Shown here piece after piece: positions 27,260-35,983 of a stretch of 64,000 nucleotides of DNA. The notes below the pieces were generated by a model. The model searched no databases, was not told the origin of the DNA, and worked only from the letters and a program-made list of their open reading frames with translations. A program made the position numbers and the translations under genes. The DNA is from BJGV01 sp003230615 (GTDB lineage: Bacteria > Pseudomonadota > Gammaproteobacteria > Burkholderiales > Nitrosomonadaceae), in the NCBI GenBank assembly GCA_963663215.1, contig OY760140.1, forward strand, positions 1,984,001-2,048,000, read 5' to 3'. Position 1 is the stretch's first letter, and the number at the start of each line of letters is the position of its first letter.

Positions 27260-27658
27260 TTACTTCTGTATTTCACCATGTGAGATTGAGTTGCTCGAAC
27301 TTGTTTTAGGTTTGCTCTTGGTCACGTAACTATCTGCTTCATTTTTATCAACAGAACCATCCCGATTAGTATCTACCTTGTTAAATATAACCTCGTTATA
27401 TTTCAGAAATTCTTCCTTGCTGACCTTGCCATCTTTATTTTTATCCATCAATGACATACCATACTCGCCGCCTCCTGTTTTCGCTCCTCCATATTTTTTG
27501 GGATCTGCCATATCGGCGTAGGCTAGCATGTGGCCCTTCATGTTTAGGGGCTGTGGGGCAAAAGTGCTATCAGCTGCAGACGAGATCGAGGTATTACCAA
27601 GTGTAACGGCAAAGATAGAGCCAACAGCGATATAGGTGATAATAATTTTGCGGCACAT
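27260..27658 (-). CDS. secreted EF-hand calcium-binding protein
   Basis: A 132-residue exported protein with a Sec signal peptide (about 1-28, hydrophobic core IIITYIAVGSIFAVTL, cleavage near ISSAAD). Two canonical 12-residue EF-hand loops follow: D72-KNKDGKVSKE-E83 and D96-TNRDGSVDKN-E107, both with the full Asp/Asn/Gly/Glu ligand set. The region 31-65 is of unknown fold and the tail is Ser/Lys-rich. It probably binds calcium in the periplasm; no partner is suggested by its neighbours. It stands alone between two long non-coding stretches. Confidence 0.8.
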   Translation of the reverse strand: MCRKIIITYIAVGSIFAVTLGNTSISSAADSTFAPQPLNMKGHMLAYADMADPKKYGGAKTGGGEYGMSLMDKNKDGKVSKEEFLKYNEVIFNKVDTNRDGSVDKNEADSYVTKSKPKTSSSNSISHGEIQK

Positions 27659-28145
27659 AAGATTCTCCTATAGATTTGCAGGAAAATTGCATCGATATTT
27701 ACCTGAACTTTGGTATTTGTTCATATGAAGAGCCGTACTTTAGTATTTCTAATTAGTTTGATTAACAAGTTTTCCCTAAATTAATATGCATTAGCTTGAA
27801 ACATGGCCGGGATAACTAGATGTGATAACTTTTGACCTTGAAGGGCACAGTAAATTAATTGAATTGGATTCAATCTAATACAGATAAATAGAGATCAAGC
27901 GTATCGGGGCAGCACCTTTACGAAGACGAACCTACTTTAGGAAATTTTAGTAACCAGATTCTTTGAAGAGCATTTATGTCTGTGTTGCTTTAGGGGGTTG
28001 ACACGTAAGTGCCAGGTAACTGTGACCAATAAATATTGTATCGGATTGGTGTAAGTTGTTATGTTTGAGATACTATGGTTTCACTAAAAATTTATAGCTA
28101 CTGCGTCAACACATCTCGTTACTTTTCAGTCTACAGTAAACAAAA
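27659..28145. other. intergenic region without a recognised gene
   Basis: About 490 bases between the EF-hand gene and the small thioredoxin-fold gene, both on the minus strand. I see no coding frame with a ribosome site and no recognisable RNA. It should contain the EF-hand promoter near 27659-27760. A TGGCAC at 28014-28009 on the minus strand resembles a sigma-54 -24 element but lacks a -12 GC. Confidence 0.4.
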
Positions 28146-28170
28146 GGCGGGTGTAAATACCCGCCATTTT
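28146..28170. terminator. bidirectional intrinsic terminator
   Basis: GGCGGGT (28146-28152) pairs with ACCCGCC (28159-28165) around a six-base loop. T residues follow on both strands (ATTTTT on plus, TTTTG on minus). It lies directly after the minus-strand stop at 28176 and ends that transcript. Confidence 0.85.
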
Positions 28171-28175
28171 TCCTG

Positions 28176-28415
28176 CTAGCCCTTCAGCGCGGACATTGGA
28201 GCGCCAAAGTTGATGTGGAAAGGTGCTCCACCAATTACGATTGCAGGAACTGATTTAACGCCATCTGCCTCAGCAGCTTCAATTCGTCCCTTTTGCTCAC
28301 CTAAGTGTACGATTTCCACATCGTAGCGAGTAGGGTCCAAAGCTTCAGCTACTTGATGCTCAGCTTCCACACATACTGGACAACCAGCATGATAAAAAAC
28401 AGCAGATGTTTTCAT
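28176..28415 (-). CDS. small thioredoxin/glutaredoxin-fold protein
   Basis: A 79-residue protein with a redox CxxC, C12-P-V-C15 (FYHAGCPVCVEAE), and the cis-Pro loop SVPAIVIGG, i.e. a minimal thioredoxin or glutaredoxin fold. It probably works in the cytoplasm in thiol transfer; the substrate is unknown. A TTG or other start ten codons upstream exists, but the ATG at 28415 has GGAG seven bases before it and begins the fold properly. It is monocistronic, with a terminator just after it. Confidence 0.75.
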   Translation of the reverse strand: MKTSAVFYHAGCPVCVEAEHQVAEALDPTRYDVEIVHLGEQKGRIEAAEADGVKSVPAIVIGGAPFHINFGAPMSALKG

Positions 28416-28616
28416 AGATAATCTCCAAACGGTGTTAAGAATCAAAGGATATACTCACATTCACAACAAGCAGTTCAATTATGATCATGTGATGATGTAA
28501 TTATAATCGATACTAGTGTCTTCACGCTAGTCCAGATGTCCTGAATTTTCTGAAATGAAGGTGGCTTCTTATGTTCAAGAGCCCGTAGTATATAAATCAA
28601 TTTATTGCGTTACATC

Positions 28617-29471
28617 CTATCGTTTCCTTCCTTCTTTCAGCGATAGCGCCATCGCATATAATTGGCTCTTATTTTCACCAGTGATTTCCGAAGCAAGTTT
28701 TACTGCTTGTTTCAAGGGTAGCTCTTCCAACAATAATTTCAGCGTGTGCTGAGCTTGATCACTGATCCCAATTTTCTCCATGGTTTTGGCGCCAGATAAA
28801 AGCAGAACAAATTCGCCTTTCTGTTGTTTAGCATCGGTATTTAGCCATGTTAGAGCATCACCTAAGGCACATGTGTGAATGGTTTCAAACAATTTTGTCA
28901 GTTCTCTGGCTATGGTAAGCTGACGGTTAGCTTCCAGCACCTCGGATAAGTCCGCCACACACTTTAAAATGCGGTGGGGCGCTTCGTAAAATACTAGAGT
29001 GTAGGGTAACAGCCTTAATTCTTCCAGCTTACGTCTACGCATTCCTGTTCTAGTAGGAAGAAAACCATAGAATAAGAAATGTGTTGTTGCAATCCCAGCG
29101 GCTGACAGGGCGCACAGTGCTGCGTTAGCACCAGGGATTGGCACTACACTGTAGTTCTTCTTCTTCACTAGATTAACTAGAATCGCACCAGGGTCAGAAA
29201 TACCCGGCGTACCGACATCAGTAACGAAGGCAACAGATTTTCCCGCCGCAAGCAAACCCACAATCTTTGCCGCTGCAGTACGTTCATTGTGCTGGTGCAG
29301 GGCCATCATTTTCTTGGAAATAGAGTAATGCGCCAGTAAGTGGCCAGTGTTCCGTGTATCCTCAGCAGCAACTACATCAACTGCCATGAGGACATCAAGT
29401 GCACGCAGACTAATGTCACGTAAGTTTCCAATCGGGGTGGCAACCACATATAATGTATTTTTTTGTATCAT
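28617..29471 (-). CDS. rsmI: 16S rRNA 2'-O-ribose C1402 methyltransferase
   Basis: SAM-dependent tetrapyrrole-methylase-fold enzyme that modifies C1402 in the decoding centre. Signatures: TLYVVATPIGNLRDIS at the start, VVAAEDTRNTGHLL, the FVTDVGTPGISDPG SAM loop, and IPGANAALCALSAAG. I start it at the ATG at 29471, which gives the normal family N-terminus; in-frame ATGs at 29495 and 29552 would add 8 or 27 poorly conserved residues. It is divergent from the GlcD-like gene. Confidence 0.92.
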   Translation of the reverse strand: MIQKNTLYVVATPIGNLRDISLRALDVLMAVDVVAAEDTRNTGHLLAHYSISKKMMALHQHNERTAAAKIVGLLAAGKSVAFVTDVGTPGISDPGAILVNLVKKKNYSVVPIPGANAALCALSAAGIATTHFLFYGFLPTRTGMRRRKLEELRLLPYTLVFYEAPHRILKCVADLSEVLEANRQLTIARELTKLFETIHTCALGDALTWLNTDAKQQKGEFVLLLSGAKTMEKIGISDQAQHTLKLLLEELPLKQAVKLASEITGENKSQLYAMALSLKEGRKR

Positions 29472-29634
29472 ATTTTCTTTATACATGGGGTTCATGCTAA
29501 TTTCTCTAGTATCTATCGCTACACTATACGGTAGCCCGCAGCCATTTCCCATTCAGTAAAGAAAAAATCTCAAGTAATGGTAAATATCTGATTTCCTGAT
29601 AGATTGCAATATTGTATTGTGTTGCTCCTCTCAA

Positions 29635-31002
29635 ATGCTAACGACTGATTTCCTCACCCAACTCCAGTCTCTATTGCCTTCCGAACGGCTATATACTGAC
29701 CCGGTAGATTGTTATGCGTACGCTTACGATAATAGTCAAAAAATATATCCACCAGACGTGGTTGCATTTCCACTCACCTCTGAAGAGGTACAGGCAATCG
29801 TGGTGCTTTGTAATATACACAAAGTCCCACTTACGCCACGTGGACGTGGCACAGGTACCGTAGGAGGAAGTCTTCCAGAGCAAGGTGGCGTCGCATTGTC
29901 TCTGGAACGTATGTTGCAAATCATTGTGGTTGATCCTGCCAATCGTGTAATTGTAGCTGAGCCTGGTGTACTCAACCAGACTGTGCAGAATTCAGCGAAG
30001 CTCCATGGGTTTTTTTGGCCACCCGATCCTACCAGTGCGGCTTATTCCAGCATAGGCGGAAATCTTGCCACGTCTGCAGGCGGTCCTCACGCAGTGAAAT
30101 ACGGGACTACTCGTGATCATGTGCTGGGTATGAAGGCGGTGACAGGTAAGGGTGAGGCCATTAAGACAGGTTGCTATACCACCAAAGGTGTGGTGGGTTA
30201 TGATCTTACACGACTTTTAATTGGTTCTGAAGGAACGTTAGCGGTTATTACCGAAGCAACTCTTAAGCTTACTCCATTACCTCAAGCTATTGGAGGGATC
30301 ACTGCACATTTCCGGGATGCTGCAAGTTGTGCCGCGGCGGTAGTTTCAATTATGTCTCTTTCCCAGATTCCTAGTGCACTTGAATTTCTTGATAAGGGTT
30401 CACTCAACCTTATTCGTGGGCGATCCCCTGACATGCTGCCAGCTGATACCGGTGCCATGCTAATGATCGAAGTTGATGGGTTACCTCGTGAAATTATCGA
30501 TTCAAGTACCGCCATTCTTTCCGCCTGCCGTAACGAGGGACTACTGCAAGCCGAGCAAGTCTCTGATGCCACCAATTTATGGAGAATGCGCAAAGCTCTA
30601 TCACCATTATTACGCGATATTGCGCCGAACAAAATCAATGAAGATATAGTTGTACCAGTTGCTGCATTGCCAGAACTTCTAAAAGGGCTATCACAACTGA
30701 GCTCCAAGTATAAAATAATCAACGTTAATTTCGGCCATGCTGGCAACGGCAATATTCACGTGAATCTATTGGTAAACAAGGATAATATTGATGAAATGGC
30801 TCGTGCAGAGAAATGTCTAAATGAGGTTTTTGAATTAGTAATCAGGCTCAACGGCACATTGTCAGGAGAGCATGGTATTGGTAGAGAAAAACGCGCATAT
30901 GTCGACAAGGAAATTGATGCGACAACGCTGGCATTGATGAAGGATATAAAGCAGGTATTTGACCCCAACAATATTCTCAACCCAGGTAAATTATTTCTAT
31001 AA
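29635..31002 (+). CDS. GlcD-like FAD-linked oxidase (glycolate/D-lactate dehydrogenase family)
   Basis: About 455 residues. The N-terminal FAD-binding type 4 domain includes PPDVVAFPLTSEEVQAIV, TPRGRGTGTVGG and the PPDPTSAAYSSIGGNLATSAGG flavin stretch. The C-terminal FAD-oxidase domain has NFGHAGNGNIHVNLL (metal/substrate histidines) and LSGEHGIGREK. The substrate is a 2-hydroxyacid: D-lactate or glycolate are both possible; no glcE or glcF follows, so a stand-alone D-lactate-type dehydrogenase is as likely. A TTG at 29617 would add six residues. Confidence 0.85.
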   Translation: MLTTDFLTQLQSLLPSERLYTDPVDCYAYAYDNSQKIYPPDVVAFPLTSEEVQAIVVLCNIHKVPLTPRGRGTGTVGGSLPEQGGVALSLERMLQIIVVDPANRVIVAEPGVLNQTVQNSAKLHGFFWPPDPTSAAYSSIGGNLATSAGGPHAVKYGTTRDHVLGMKAVTGKGEAIKTGCYTTKGVVGYDLTRLLIGSEGTLAVITEATLKLTPLPQAIGGITAHFRDAASCAAAVVSIMSLSQIPSALEFLDKGSLNLIRGRSPDMLPADTGAMLMIEVDGLPREIIDSSTAILSACRNEGLLQAEQVSDATNLWRMRKALSPLLRDIAPNKINEDIVVPVAALPELLKGLSQLSSKYKIINVNFGHAGNGNIHVNLLVNKDNIDEMARAEKCLNEVFELVIRLNGTLSGEHGIGREKRAYVDKEIDATTLALMKDIKQVFDPNNILNPGKLFL

Positions 31003-31100
31003 TTTGGGAAAAGATCTAAATGTGGCGTGGTTTAACAAATAGAAAGTAATGTGGGTAGTGATGGTGGAAGGCGTTACACTTTTCCACCGTTGAATTACCA

Positions 31101-31700
31101 TCAAGATGTTCTCAGTAACTCTAAAATATCGTGGGAAAATGTATCCGCATTTTTACTAGCGTTTACATACAAACGAAGTCTTCCCGTAAAATCAAAAATA
31201 TAGGTCCCAGTAGAATGGTCCATTGTGTAGCTATCCTGGTCTTCTCCTGCTTGTTTTTGAATGATGACCTTAAATTCCTTAGCAATATCTCTTGTAGTTT
31301 GTATTTCACCGGATAAGCCAAGGAACGCGGGATTAAATGCGGTTACATATTGCTTAAGCAATGTAGAGGTATCGTGTTCCGGGTCAACTGATACAAATAG
31401 CACCTGCACGTGCTTGGCATCTTCACCCAATTTTTTTATGGCAGAGGCAAGCTTACCCATCGTACTAGGACACACATCCGGACAATTCGTGTAGCCGAAA
31501 AAAAGCACCACTACCTTACCTTTGAAATCATTCAGAGAACGAATTTTGCCATTGTGATCAGTGAGTTTAAAGTCTCTACCGAAATTGGCATTGGTGATAT
31601 CTGTAGAAAGGAATGCAGGCTCGATCTTATTGCTACAGTTTGCTAATAGAATTACCGATGCCAGTCCAATGGCAAGCGCGAAAGAGCCTGGGCATTTCAT
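31101..31700 (-). CDS. SCO1/SenC family copper chaperone lipoprotein
   Basis: Delivers copper to the CuA site of cytochrome c oxidase. It has 199 residues: lipobox LLANC (lipidated C22), then a thioredoxin fold with the copper ligands C73-x3-C77 (TNCPDVCPSTM) and H162 (TMDHSTGTYIFD). It lies ten bases after ctaB at the end of the oxidase assembly genes, which supports the role. Confidence 0.92.
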   Translation of the reverse strand: MKCPGSFALAIGLASVILLANCSNKIEPAFLSTDITNANFGRDFKLTDHNGKIRSLNDFKGKVVVLFFGYTNCPDVCPSTMGKLASAIKKLGEDAKHVQVLFVSVDPEHDTSTLLKQYVTAFNPAFLGLSGEIQTTRDIAKEFKVIIQKQAGEDQDSYTMDHSTGTYIFDFTGRLRLYVNASKNADTFSHDILELLRTS

Positions 31701-31709
31701 AACTACTGC

Positions 31710-32609
31710 TTAGAAGCGCATGTAATGGTCTGCTAGCAATACACTGAACAGAGCTGTCAGATAAAAGATCGAAAAACGGAAAGTTTTACGAGCAAGCTGA
31801 TCGCTATAGTCAAGATAAATTTTTACCGCGTAGTATAAAAATACCGCACCCAAGATTACCGCAGTGACAAGGTAAATCAATCCGCTCATTTTTGTGGCGT
31901 ACGGCATCAGTGTAACGGCACAGAGTATCAATGTGTAAAGCAGTACGTGCAAACGCGTAAATTTGTCACCATGAGTTACCGGCAGCATGGGTATCCCAAC
32001 TTTCGCATATTCCAATTTACGGTAGAGTGCAAGGGCCCAGAAATGGGGTGGGGTCCAGGCAAAGATTATGAGGAATAGAAGCAAGGCATCAGCAGAAATT
32101 TCTCCTGTTACCGCTGTCCATCCGAGTACTGGCGGCATTGCTCCTGAAGCACCACCAATGACAATATTCTGTGGTGTCAGAGGTTTAAGTATCACTGTGT
32201 AGATAATGGCATAACCAACAAATGTGACCAAAGTAAGCCACATGGTCAGGGGATTTACCCACTGGTGAAGCATGAATAGCCCGGCCCCGCCGATTACCGC
32301 CACGAAAAATATGGTTTCTGTAGAATTCACTTCTCCCCTTGGCAAGGGCCTACCACGCGTACGCGCCATAACAGAATCGATTTTCTGTTCCACCAAACAA
32401 TTTACTGCGGCGGCTGCACCCGCGACCAAAGCAATCCCTAGGGTACCAAAAATCAGAGCGTTTAATGGAACAGCTCCAGGGACTGAAAGAAACATACCAA
32501 TAATCGCAGTAAAAACAATAAGTGAGACAACCCTCGGCTTAGTTAGCCGATAGAATTGCTGCATGCGTGAAGCAGTATGTTGCCAAACCAAGCTAGTAGT
32601 CATAATCAT
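31710..32609 (-). CDS. ctaB: protoheme IX farnesyltransferase (heme O synthase)
   Basis: Integral membrane prenyltransferase that converts heme B to heme O. It has 299 residues with about nine membrane segments. The prenyl-diphosphate motifs are DSVMARTRGRPLP and the later YRKLEYAKVGIPMLPV loop. It lies between the Sco-like gene and sco. The usual partner ctaA (heme A synthase), often found just upstream in betaproteobacteria, is absent here, with only 33 bases in that place. Confidence 0.95.
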   Translation of the reverse strand: MIMTTSLVWQHTASRMQQFYRLTKPRVVSLIVFTAIIGMFLSVPGAVPLNALIFGTLGIALVAGAAAAVNCLVEQKIDSVMARTRGRPLPRGEVNSTETIFFVAVIGGAGLFMLHQWVNPLTMWLTLVTFVGYAIIYTVILKPLTPQNIVIGGASGAMPPVLGWTAVTGEISADALLLFLIIFAWTPPHFWALALYRKLEYAKVGIPMLPVTHGDKFTRLHVLLYTLILCAVTLMPYATKMSGLIYLVTAVILGAVFLYYAVKIYLDYSDQLARKTFRFSIFYLTALFSVLLADHYMRF

Positions 32610-32642
32610 TGATCTCCCAATCTGCTGCAGGTAGAGCTGCCC

Positions 32643-33221
32643 TTATCCAATTTGTGAAATCTTAAGTAATCGCTTAAGGTCTTTTGCCATCCGTGACGGA
32701 TCAACATCTTTAGGAAAACGCATCATTAAGTTTCCTAATGGGTCAATCATGTAAATATGATCGTGTTGCGATATTTTTGCCGGGATTGCCTTCAGCATCT
32801 CACTACCTTTTGCGTTGATAAGCACGGTTCCCTTGAAATCTTTCAGAATGCCAGATTTTGGTATTTTATCATCATCAATCAACCATACCCTTTCTATGCG
32901 CCCCATTTCAGTTTTTTGCATCAGGCGTACCTGGCGCATAAAGTAAAGTTTTTTGCGGCACGATTCATCGCACATTCCAGAATCTACCACGAGCATTATC
33001 CATTTTCCACGTAGCTGGCTAATGTTAAATGTTACGCCATCGGTTTTGCGCAAAGCAATATCTGGCAGGACCTTGACCTCAATCAGCTCTCCATAGTTTA
33101 CTCTACCTGACGGTGCTCCCCAGAAAAAGAGCAGATAGGAAAGAGCTATCGGCGCAATCATCAGCGCCATCAACAGAAGCAGCTTACGCTTGCGTGTTCT
33201 TGGGGTGATCTCTTTTGACAC
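32643..33221 (-). CDS. membrane-anchored Sco/thioredoxin-like oxidase assembly protein
   Basis: A 192-residue protein with one N-terminal membrane segment (about 13-31, LLLLMALMIAPIALSYLLFF) and a periplasmic thioredoxin-like domain. It carries C78-x3-C82 (SGMCDESCRKKLY), the same spacing as the copper pair in Sco proteins, and ends with a DPLGNLMMRFPKDVDPS strand typical of that fold. It overlaps surf1 by 38 bases and precedes ctaB, so a role in cytochrome oxidase assembly is likely. Proteins of this type sit between surf1 and ctaA in many betaproteobacteria; its exact activity is not known. Confidence 0.75.
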   Translation of the reverse strand: MSKEITPRTRKRKLLLLMALMIAPIALSYLLFFWGAPSGRVNYGELIEVKVLPDIALRKTDGVTFNISQLRGKWIMLVVDSGMCDESCRKKLYFMRQVRLMQKTEMGRIERVWLIDDDKIPKSGILKDFKGTVLINAKGSEMLKAIPAKISQHDHIYMIDPLGNLMMRFPKDVDPSRMAKDLKRLLKISQIG

Positions 33222-33912
33222 TCAACACCAAATATAATATCAATACCGCTAGCGCCATGGAAAACCACTGAAACGCATAACCTATGTTCCTGGCTGCCCC
33301 CGAATCAGGGCGGCTCCACTTACGCACTAACCCGTCTTTTACGTCGTTTTGTTGCAATATTAACAACGGCTGCAGCGTAAGTCCCGTAGCCTTGCGATAA
33401 CGATCCAGATGAAGATTCTCCCAAACTCGCCCTGACACCGTTTTCGTAGAAAGTTCCAGGGTTCTCTGTGTCGGTGAGTGTGCTATTCCTGAAACGGTTA
33501 TCTGGCCATCAGGCGTGGGCACATTCGGCAACTGGTTACGAGACCGGCCTGCAGCTATCCATCCGCGATTAATCAAAACATGCATAGAGCTCTTGCCTAA
33601 TTTAACTGGCGTGACGATCTGATAGCCAGCTATACCCCGATTTATCTTGTTATCTAAATAGATTGTGTGTGATGGAACGTACGTCCCACGTACCTCAATC
33701 TGGCGAAACTGATAATCCTTAAGCCTAACTGGCGTTGTGGGTAACGATACTACGGGCTGCTGCGAGAGTTGATCTAGCCGCTCCTGTCGCGCTTCTTTTT
33801 CTTGAGCCCGGGAAAGCTGCCAGTTGCCTAGCATCAACATAACAACCATGAAAAAAATAGCAGCAACTGCTGGCCATAACTTGATATTGAACTGCCAGCC
33901 CAAAATAGTCAT
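33184..33912 (-). CDS. SURF1 family cytochrome oxidase assembly protein
   Basis: Inner-membrane factor that helps insert heme into subunit I. It has 242 residues with two membrane segments, one N-terminal (about 8-28) and one C-terminal (about 208-228), flanking a periplasmic domain with the family pattern YQFRQIEVRGTYVPSHTIYLDN and VLINRGWIAAG. It overlaps the next gene by 38 bases and is divergent from the small DUF2909 gene. Confidence 0.9.
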   Translation of the reverse strand: MTILGWQFNIKLWPAVAAIFFMVVMLMLGNWQLSRAQEKEARQERLDQLSQQPVVSLPTTPVRLKDYQFRQIEVRGTYVPSHTIYLDNKINRGIAGYQIVTPVKLGKSSMHVLINRGWIAAGRSRNQLPNVPTPDGQITVSGIAHSPTQRTLELSTKTVSGRVWENLHLDRYRKATGLTLQPLLILQQNDVKDGLVRKWSRPDSGAARNIGYAFQWFSMALAVLILYLVLSVKRDHPKNTQA

Positions 33913-33982
33913 TGGATAGTTGAGCTAATCTCGGCTAAACTCTCGCCCAGACCCCATACTTATAAAACAAGCAGAAAAAATA

Positions 33983-34177
33983 TTGAAGATTATCGCCGCT
34001 CTATTTTTTCTATTCATATTTGCTAGTCTCGCATCCGCTCTGTACTACATGGTCAAGGACAAAGGACAAAGCACGCGCATGCTTAAGTCCCTCACGCTAC
34101 GAATTAGCTTATCAGTCGTTCTATTCATTATCCTGATGTTGGGGTACTATTTTGGTATTTTTCCTGGCAAGCAATAG
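33983..34177 (+). CDS. DUF2909 twin-transmembrane protein
   Basis: A 64-residue protein with two membrane helices (about 3-22 and 39-59) separated by a basic loop YYMVKDKGQSTRMLKSLTLR, matching the DUF2909 family that accompanies cytochrome oxidase genes in betaproteobacteria. Function unknown. The only usable initiator in frame is TTG at 33983, with no clear ribosome site. It lies in opposite direction inside the cox cluster, between surf1 and coxC. Confidence 0.75.
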   Translation: MKIIAALFFLFIFASLASALYYMVKDKGQSTRMLKSLTLRISLSVVLFIILMLGYYFGIFPGKQ

Positions 34178-34207
34178 ATCTTTTCAGTGCACGAAGTTAG
34201 TTTATTG

Positions 34208-35056
34208 CTATAGCAAGTAAACAAACACAAACAGACCCAGCCAGACCACGTCCACAAAGTGCCAATACCAGGATACGCCCTCGAAACCAAAATGATGTTC
34301 AGGTTTGAAGTGACCAGCCAATACTCGAAAATAAATCACTGTCAACATGATCGCGCCCAGTGTCACATGGAACCCGTGAAAGCCAGTCAGCATGAAGAAA
34401 CTACCCCCATAGGCACCGGTTGTAAGTTTTAGGTTAAGTTCAGAATAGGCATGTACATATTCATAAGCCTGGCATCCAATGAAGAGAGTGCCTAACAGAA
34501 TTGTAAAAAACAATCCCCATTTGAGTTGACTGCGCTTATTGAGCTTAAGCGCCCAATGTGCCCAAGTAACTGTCACACCAGACGATAACAGTAATGCGGT
34601 GTTAAAAGCTGGCAGGCCCCACGCTCCCATGGGCGTAAACTTATCGGTAATACCCGGTCCAGATGTAGGCCATCCGCCAGCAAAATCAGGCCATAATAGC
34701 TTATGTTCCAGATCACCAAGCCAGGGAACCGATAAAATCCGCATGTAAAACAGCGCACCGAAGAATCCAGCGAAAAACATTACTTCCGTGAAAATAAACC
34801 AACTCATACCCCAGCGGAAGGAGCTATCTACCTGTTTGTTAAATTTACCATCCTCGCTCTCACGCGAGACTGTACCGAACCAACCGAAAAGCATGTAGAC
34901 GAGAATGGCAAAGCCGATTGCCAGTAATCCGTAACCAACTGGGATCTTGTTGACAGTAAACGCGGCACCAAACCCCATAAAAAAAAGGGCGATTGACCCA
35001 GTAATAGGCCAGACTGACGGCGTCGGAATATAGTAATGATTCGCTTCTTGGCTCAT
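34208..35056 (-). CDS. coxC: cytochrome c oxidase subunit III
   Basis: Polytopic subunit of the heme-copper oxidase, needed for stability and proton supply. It has 282 residues with seven membrane helices. Family signatures are FFAGFFGALFYMRI, GAWGLPAFNTALLLSSGVTVTWAHWAL, and the C-terminal GFHGFHVTLGAIML and HFVDVVWLGLFVFVYLL. It lies 32 bases after the DUF2970 gene in the coxB-coxA-ctaG order. Confidence 0.96.
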   Translation of the reverse strand: MSQEANHYYIPTPSVWPITGSIALFFMGFGAAFTVNKIPVGYGLLAIGFAILVYMLFGWFGTVSRESEDGKFNKQVDSSFRWGMSWFIFTEVMFFAGFFGALFYMRILSVPWLGDLEHKLLWPDFAGGWPTSGPGITDKFTPMGAWGLPAFNTALLLSSGVTVTWAHWALKLNKRSQLKWGLFFTILLGTLFIGCQAYEYVHAYSELNLKLTTGAYGGSFFMLTGFHGFHVTLGAIMLTVIYFRVLAGHFKPEHHFGFEGVSWYWHFVDVVWLGLFVFVYLL

Positions 35057-35088
35057 GCGTATTCTCCCACGTATATTTTAATCAATTC

Positions 35089-35298
35089 TCAACTTGTCAT
35101 AAAATTGACCAACAGCAGCAACGATCCAACAAATAGGGCCGCACCAATAACTCCCCCAATAACTACTTGCCCTAGTGTTAGTGATTCTACATCAGCAGCA
35201 TGGCCACTTTTTTTCCGTACTCCAAAGAAAGCCCAGAACACAGCATTAGCTACTTGTATGGGCGCAGCCTTGACGGATTTTTCAGCTTTTTCCTTCAA
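35089..35298 (-). CDS. DUF2970 small membrane protein
   Basis: A 69-residue protein of the DUF2970 family, found between ctaG and coxC in many betaproteobacteria. The sequence ANAVFWAFFGVRKKSGHAAD is the family mark, and one membrane helix fills about 44-66. It starts inside the last codons of ctaG (4-base ATGA-type overlap), suggesting translational coupling. Function unknown; context points to oxidase assembly. Confidence 0.85.
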   Translation of the reverse strand: MKEKAEKSVKAAPIQVANAVFWAFFGVRKKSGHAADVESLTLGQVVIGGVIGAALFVGSLLLLVNFMTS

Positions 35299-35858
35299 AT
35301 TTCACCAGCCTCACCAGAGACATCAGTAGAAGCAAAATCACTACTAAGCTCAAAAAATGTGTACGAGATTGTTACTGTTTTTATATCAGCCGGAAATCCG
35401 GATTCAATTAGGAATTGAACGGGCATTTGCCGAACCTCATACGGTTTTAACACTTGCTTACTGAAACAAAAACACTCGAGCTTCTTTAAATATTGTGAGA
35501 CCAATTGCGGTGCATAGCTGGGAATCGCTTGTCCAGTAATCTCGCGGTTTGAGTTATTCTTAATTTCATACATCACCTCAACCAGCTCACCTGGATGCAT
35601 CCGTACACTTGATTGTAGCGGTTTAAATTGCCATGGCAATCCACGAGTATTCGCATCCAGTTCGACCGTCAGTAAACGGCTAGTATCTACCTGCTGAGTT
35701 TCCTTCACTAGTGTGTCTGGCTGCAGCAGGTTGTTTAACCCAGCAACCTCACAAATCTTTTTATAAAACGGGATCATCGCGTAGCCAAAGGCAAACATCA
35801 CCATTGCCACAATCAGCAGCTTCTTTAACATCACAAGATTCGGCTGAGCTGCGTTCAT
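35295..35858 (-). CDS. ctaG: CtaG/Cox11 cytochrome c oxidase copper chaperone
   Basis: Membrane-anchored protein that inserts copper into the CuB site of subunit I. It has 187 residues from the chosen start, with one N-terminal membrane helix (about 9-28). The periplasmic beta domain carries the copper motif ECFCFSKQVL, preceded by QAIPSYAPQLVSQYLKKL. The ATG at 35858 overlaps the stop of the 36-residue gene upstream as ATGA; a TTG two codons earlier is also possible. Confidence 0.94.
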   Translation of the reverse strand: MNAAQPNLVMLKKLLIVAMVMFAFGYAMIPFYKKICEVAGLNNLLQPDTLVKETQQVDTSRLLTVELDANTRGLPWQFKPLQSSVRMHPGELVEVMYEIKNNSNREITGQAIPSYAPQLVSQYLKKLECFCFSKQVLKPYEVRQMPVQFLIESGFPADIKTVTISYTFFELSSDFASTDVSGEAGEI

Positions 35859-35965
35859 CCCCAATGCTTAACAAAAAACGTAACAATAATCAAAGCCACG
35901 ATTGTCCAAAGGATTAGCGCGGTTTTTAGATTTTTGCTGCGCTGCAACTTTGAATCTTGTGCCAT
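35855..35965 (-). CDS. cytochrome oxidase small assembly protein (36 residues)
   Basis: A very short gene between coxA and ctaG. Translation from the ATG at 35965 gives 36 residues: a charged N-terminus (MAQDSKLQRSKNLKTA), one membrane helix (LILWTIVALIIVTFFV) and the end KHWG. This matches the short 'cytochrome oxidase small assembly protein' found at this place in betaproteobacteria. Its TGA stop overlaps the ctaG start (ATGA), so the two are likely co-translated. Composition, position and overlap all support that it is real; its molecular role is unproven. Confidence 0.82.
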   Translation of the reverse strand: MAQDSKLQRSKNLKTALILWTIVALIIVTFFVKHWG

Positions 35966-35983
35966 TTAATATCGATTCCTTTC

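Noticed and set aside
28009..28014. TGGCAC on the minus strand as a sigma-54 promoter for the EF-hand gene
   Set aside because: The required GC at -12 is missing and the distance to the start is about 350 bases.
31063..31088. Hairpin GGTGGAA/TTCCACC between the GlcD-like gene and sco as a terminator
   Set aside because: Seven-base stem with a 12-base loop and no T run on either strand; too weak to call.
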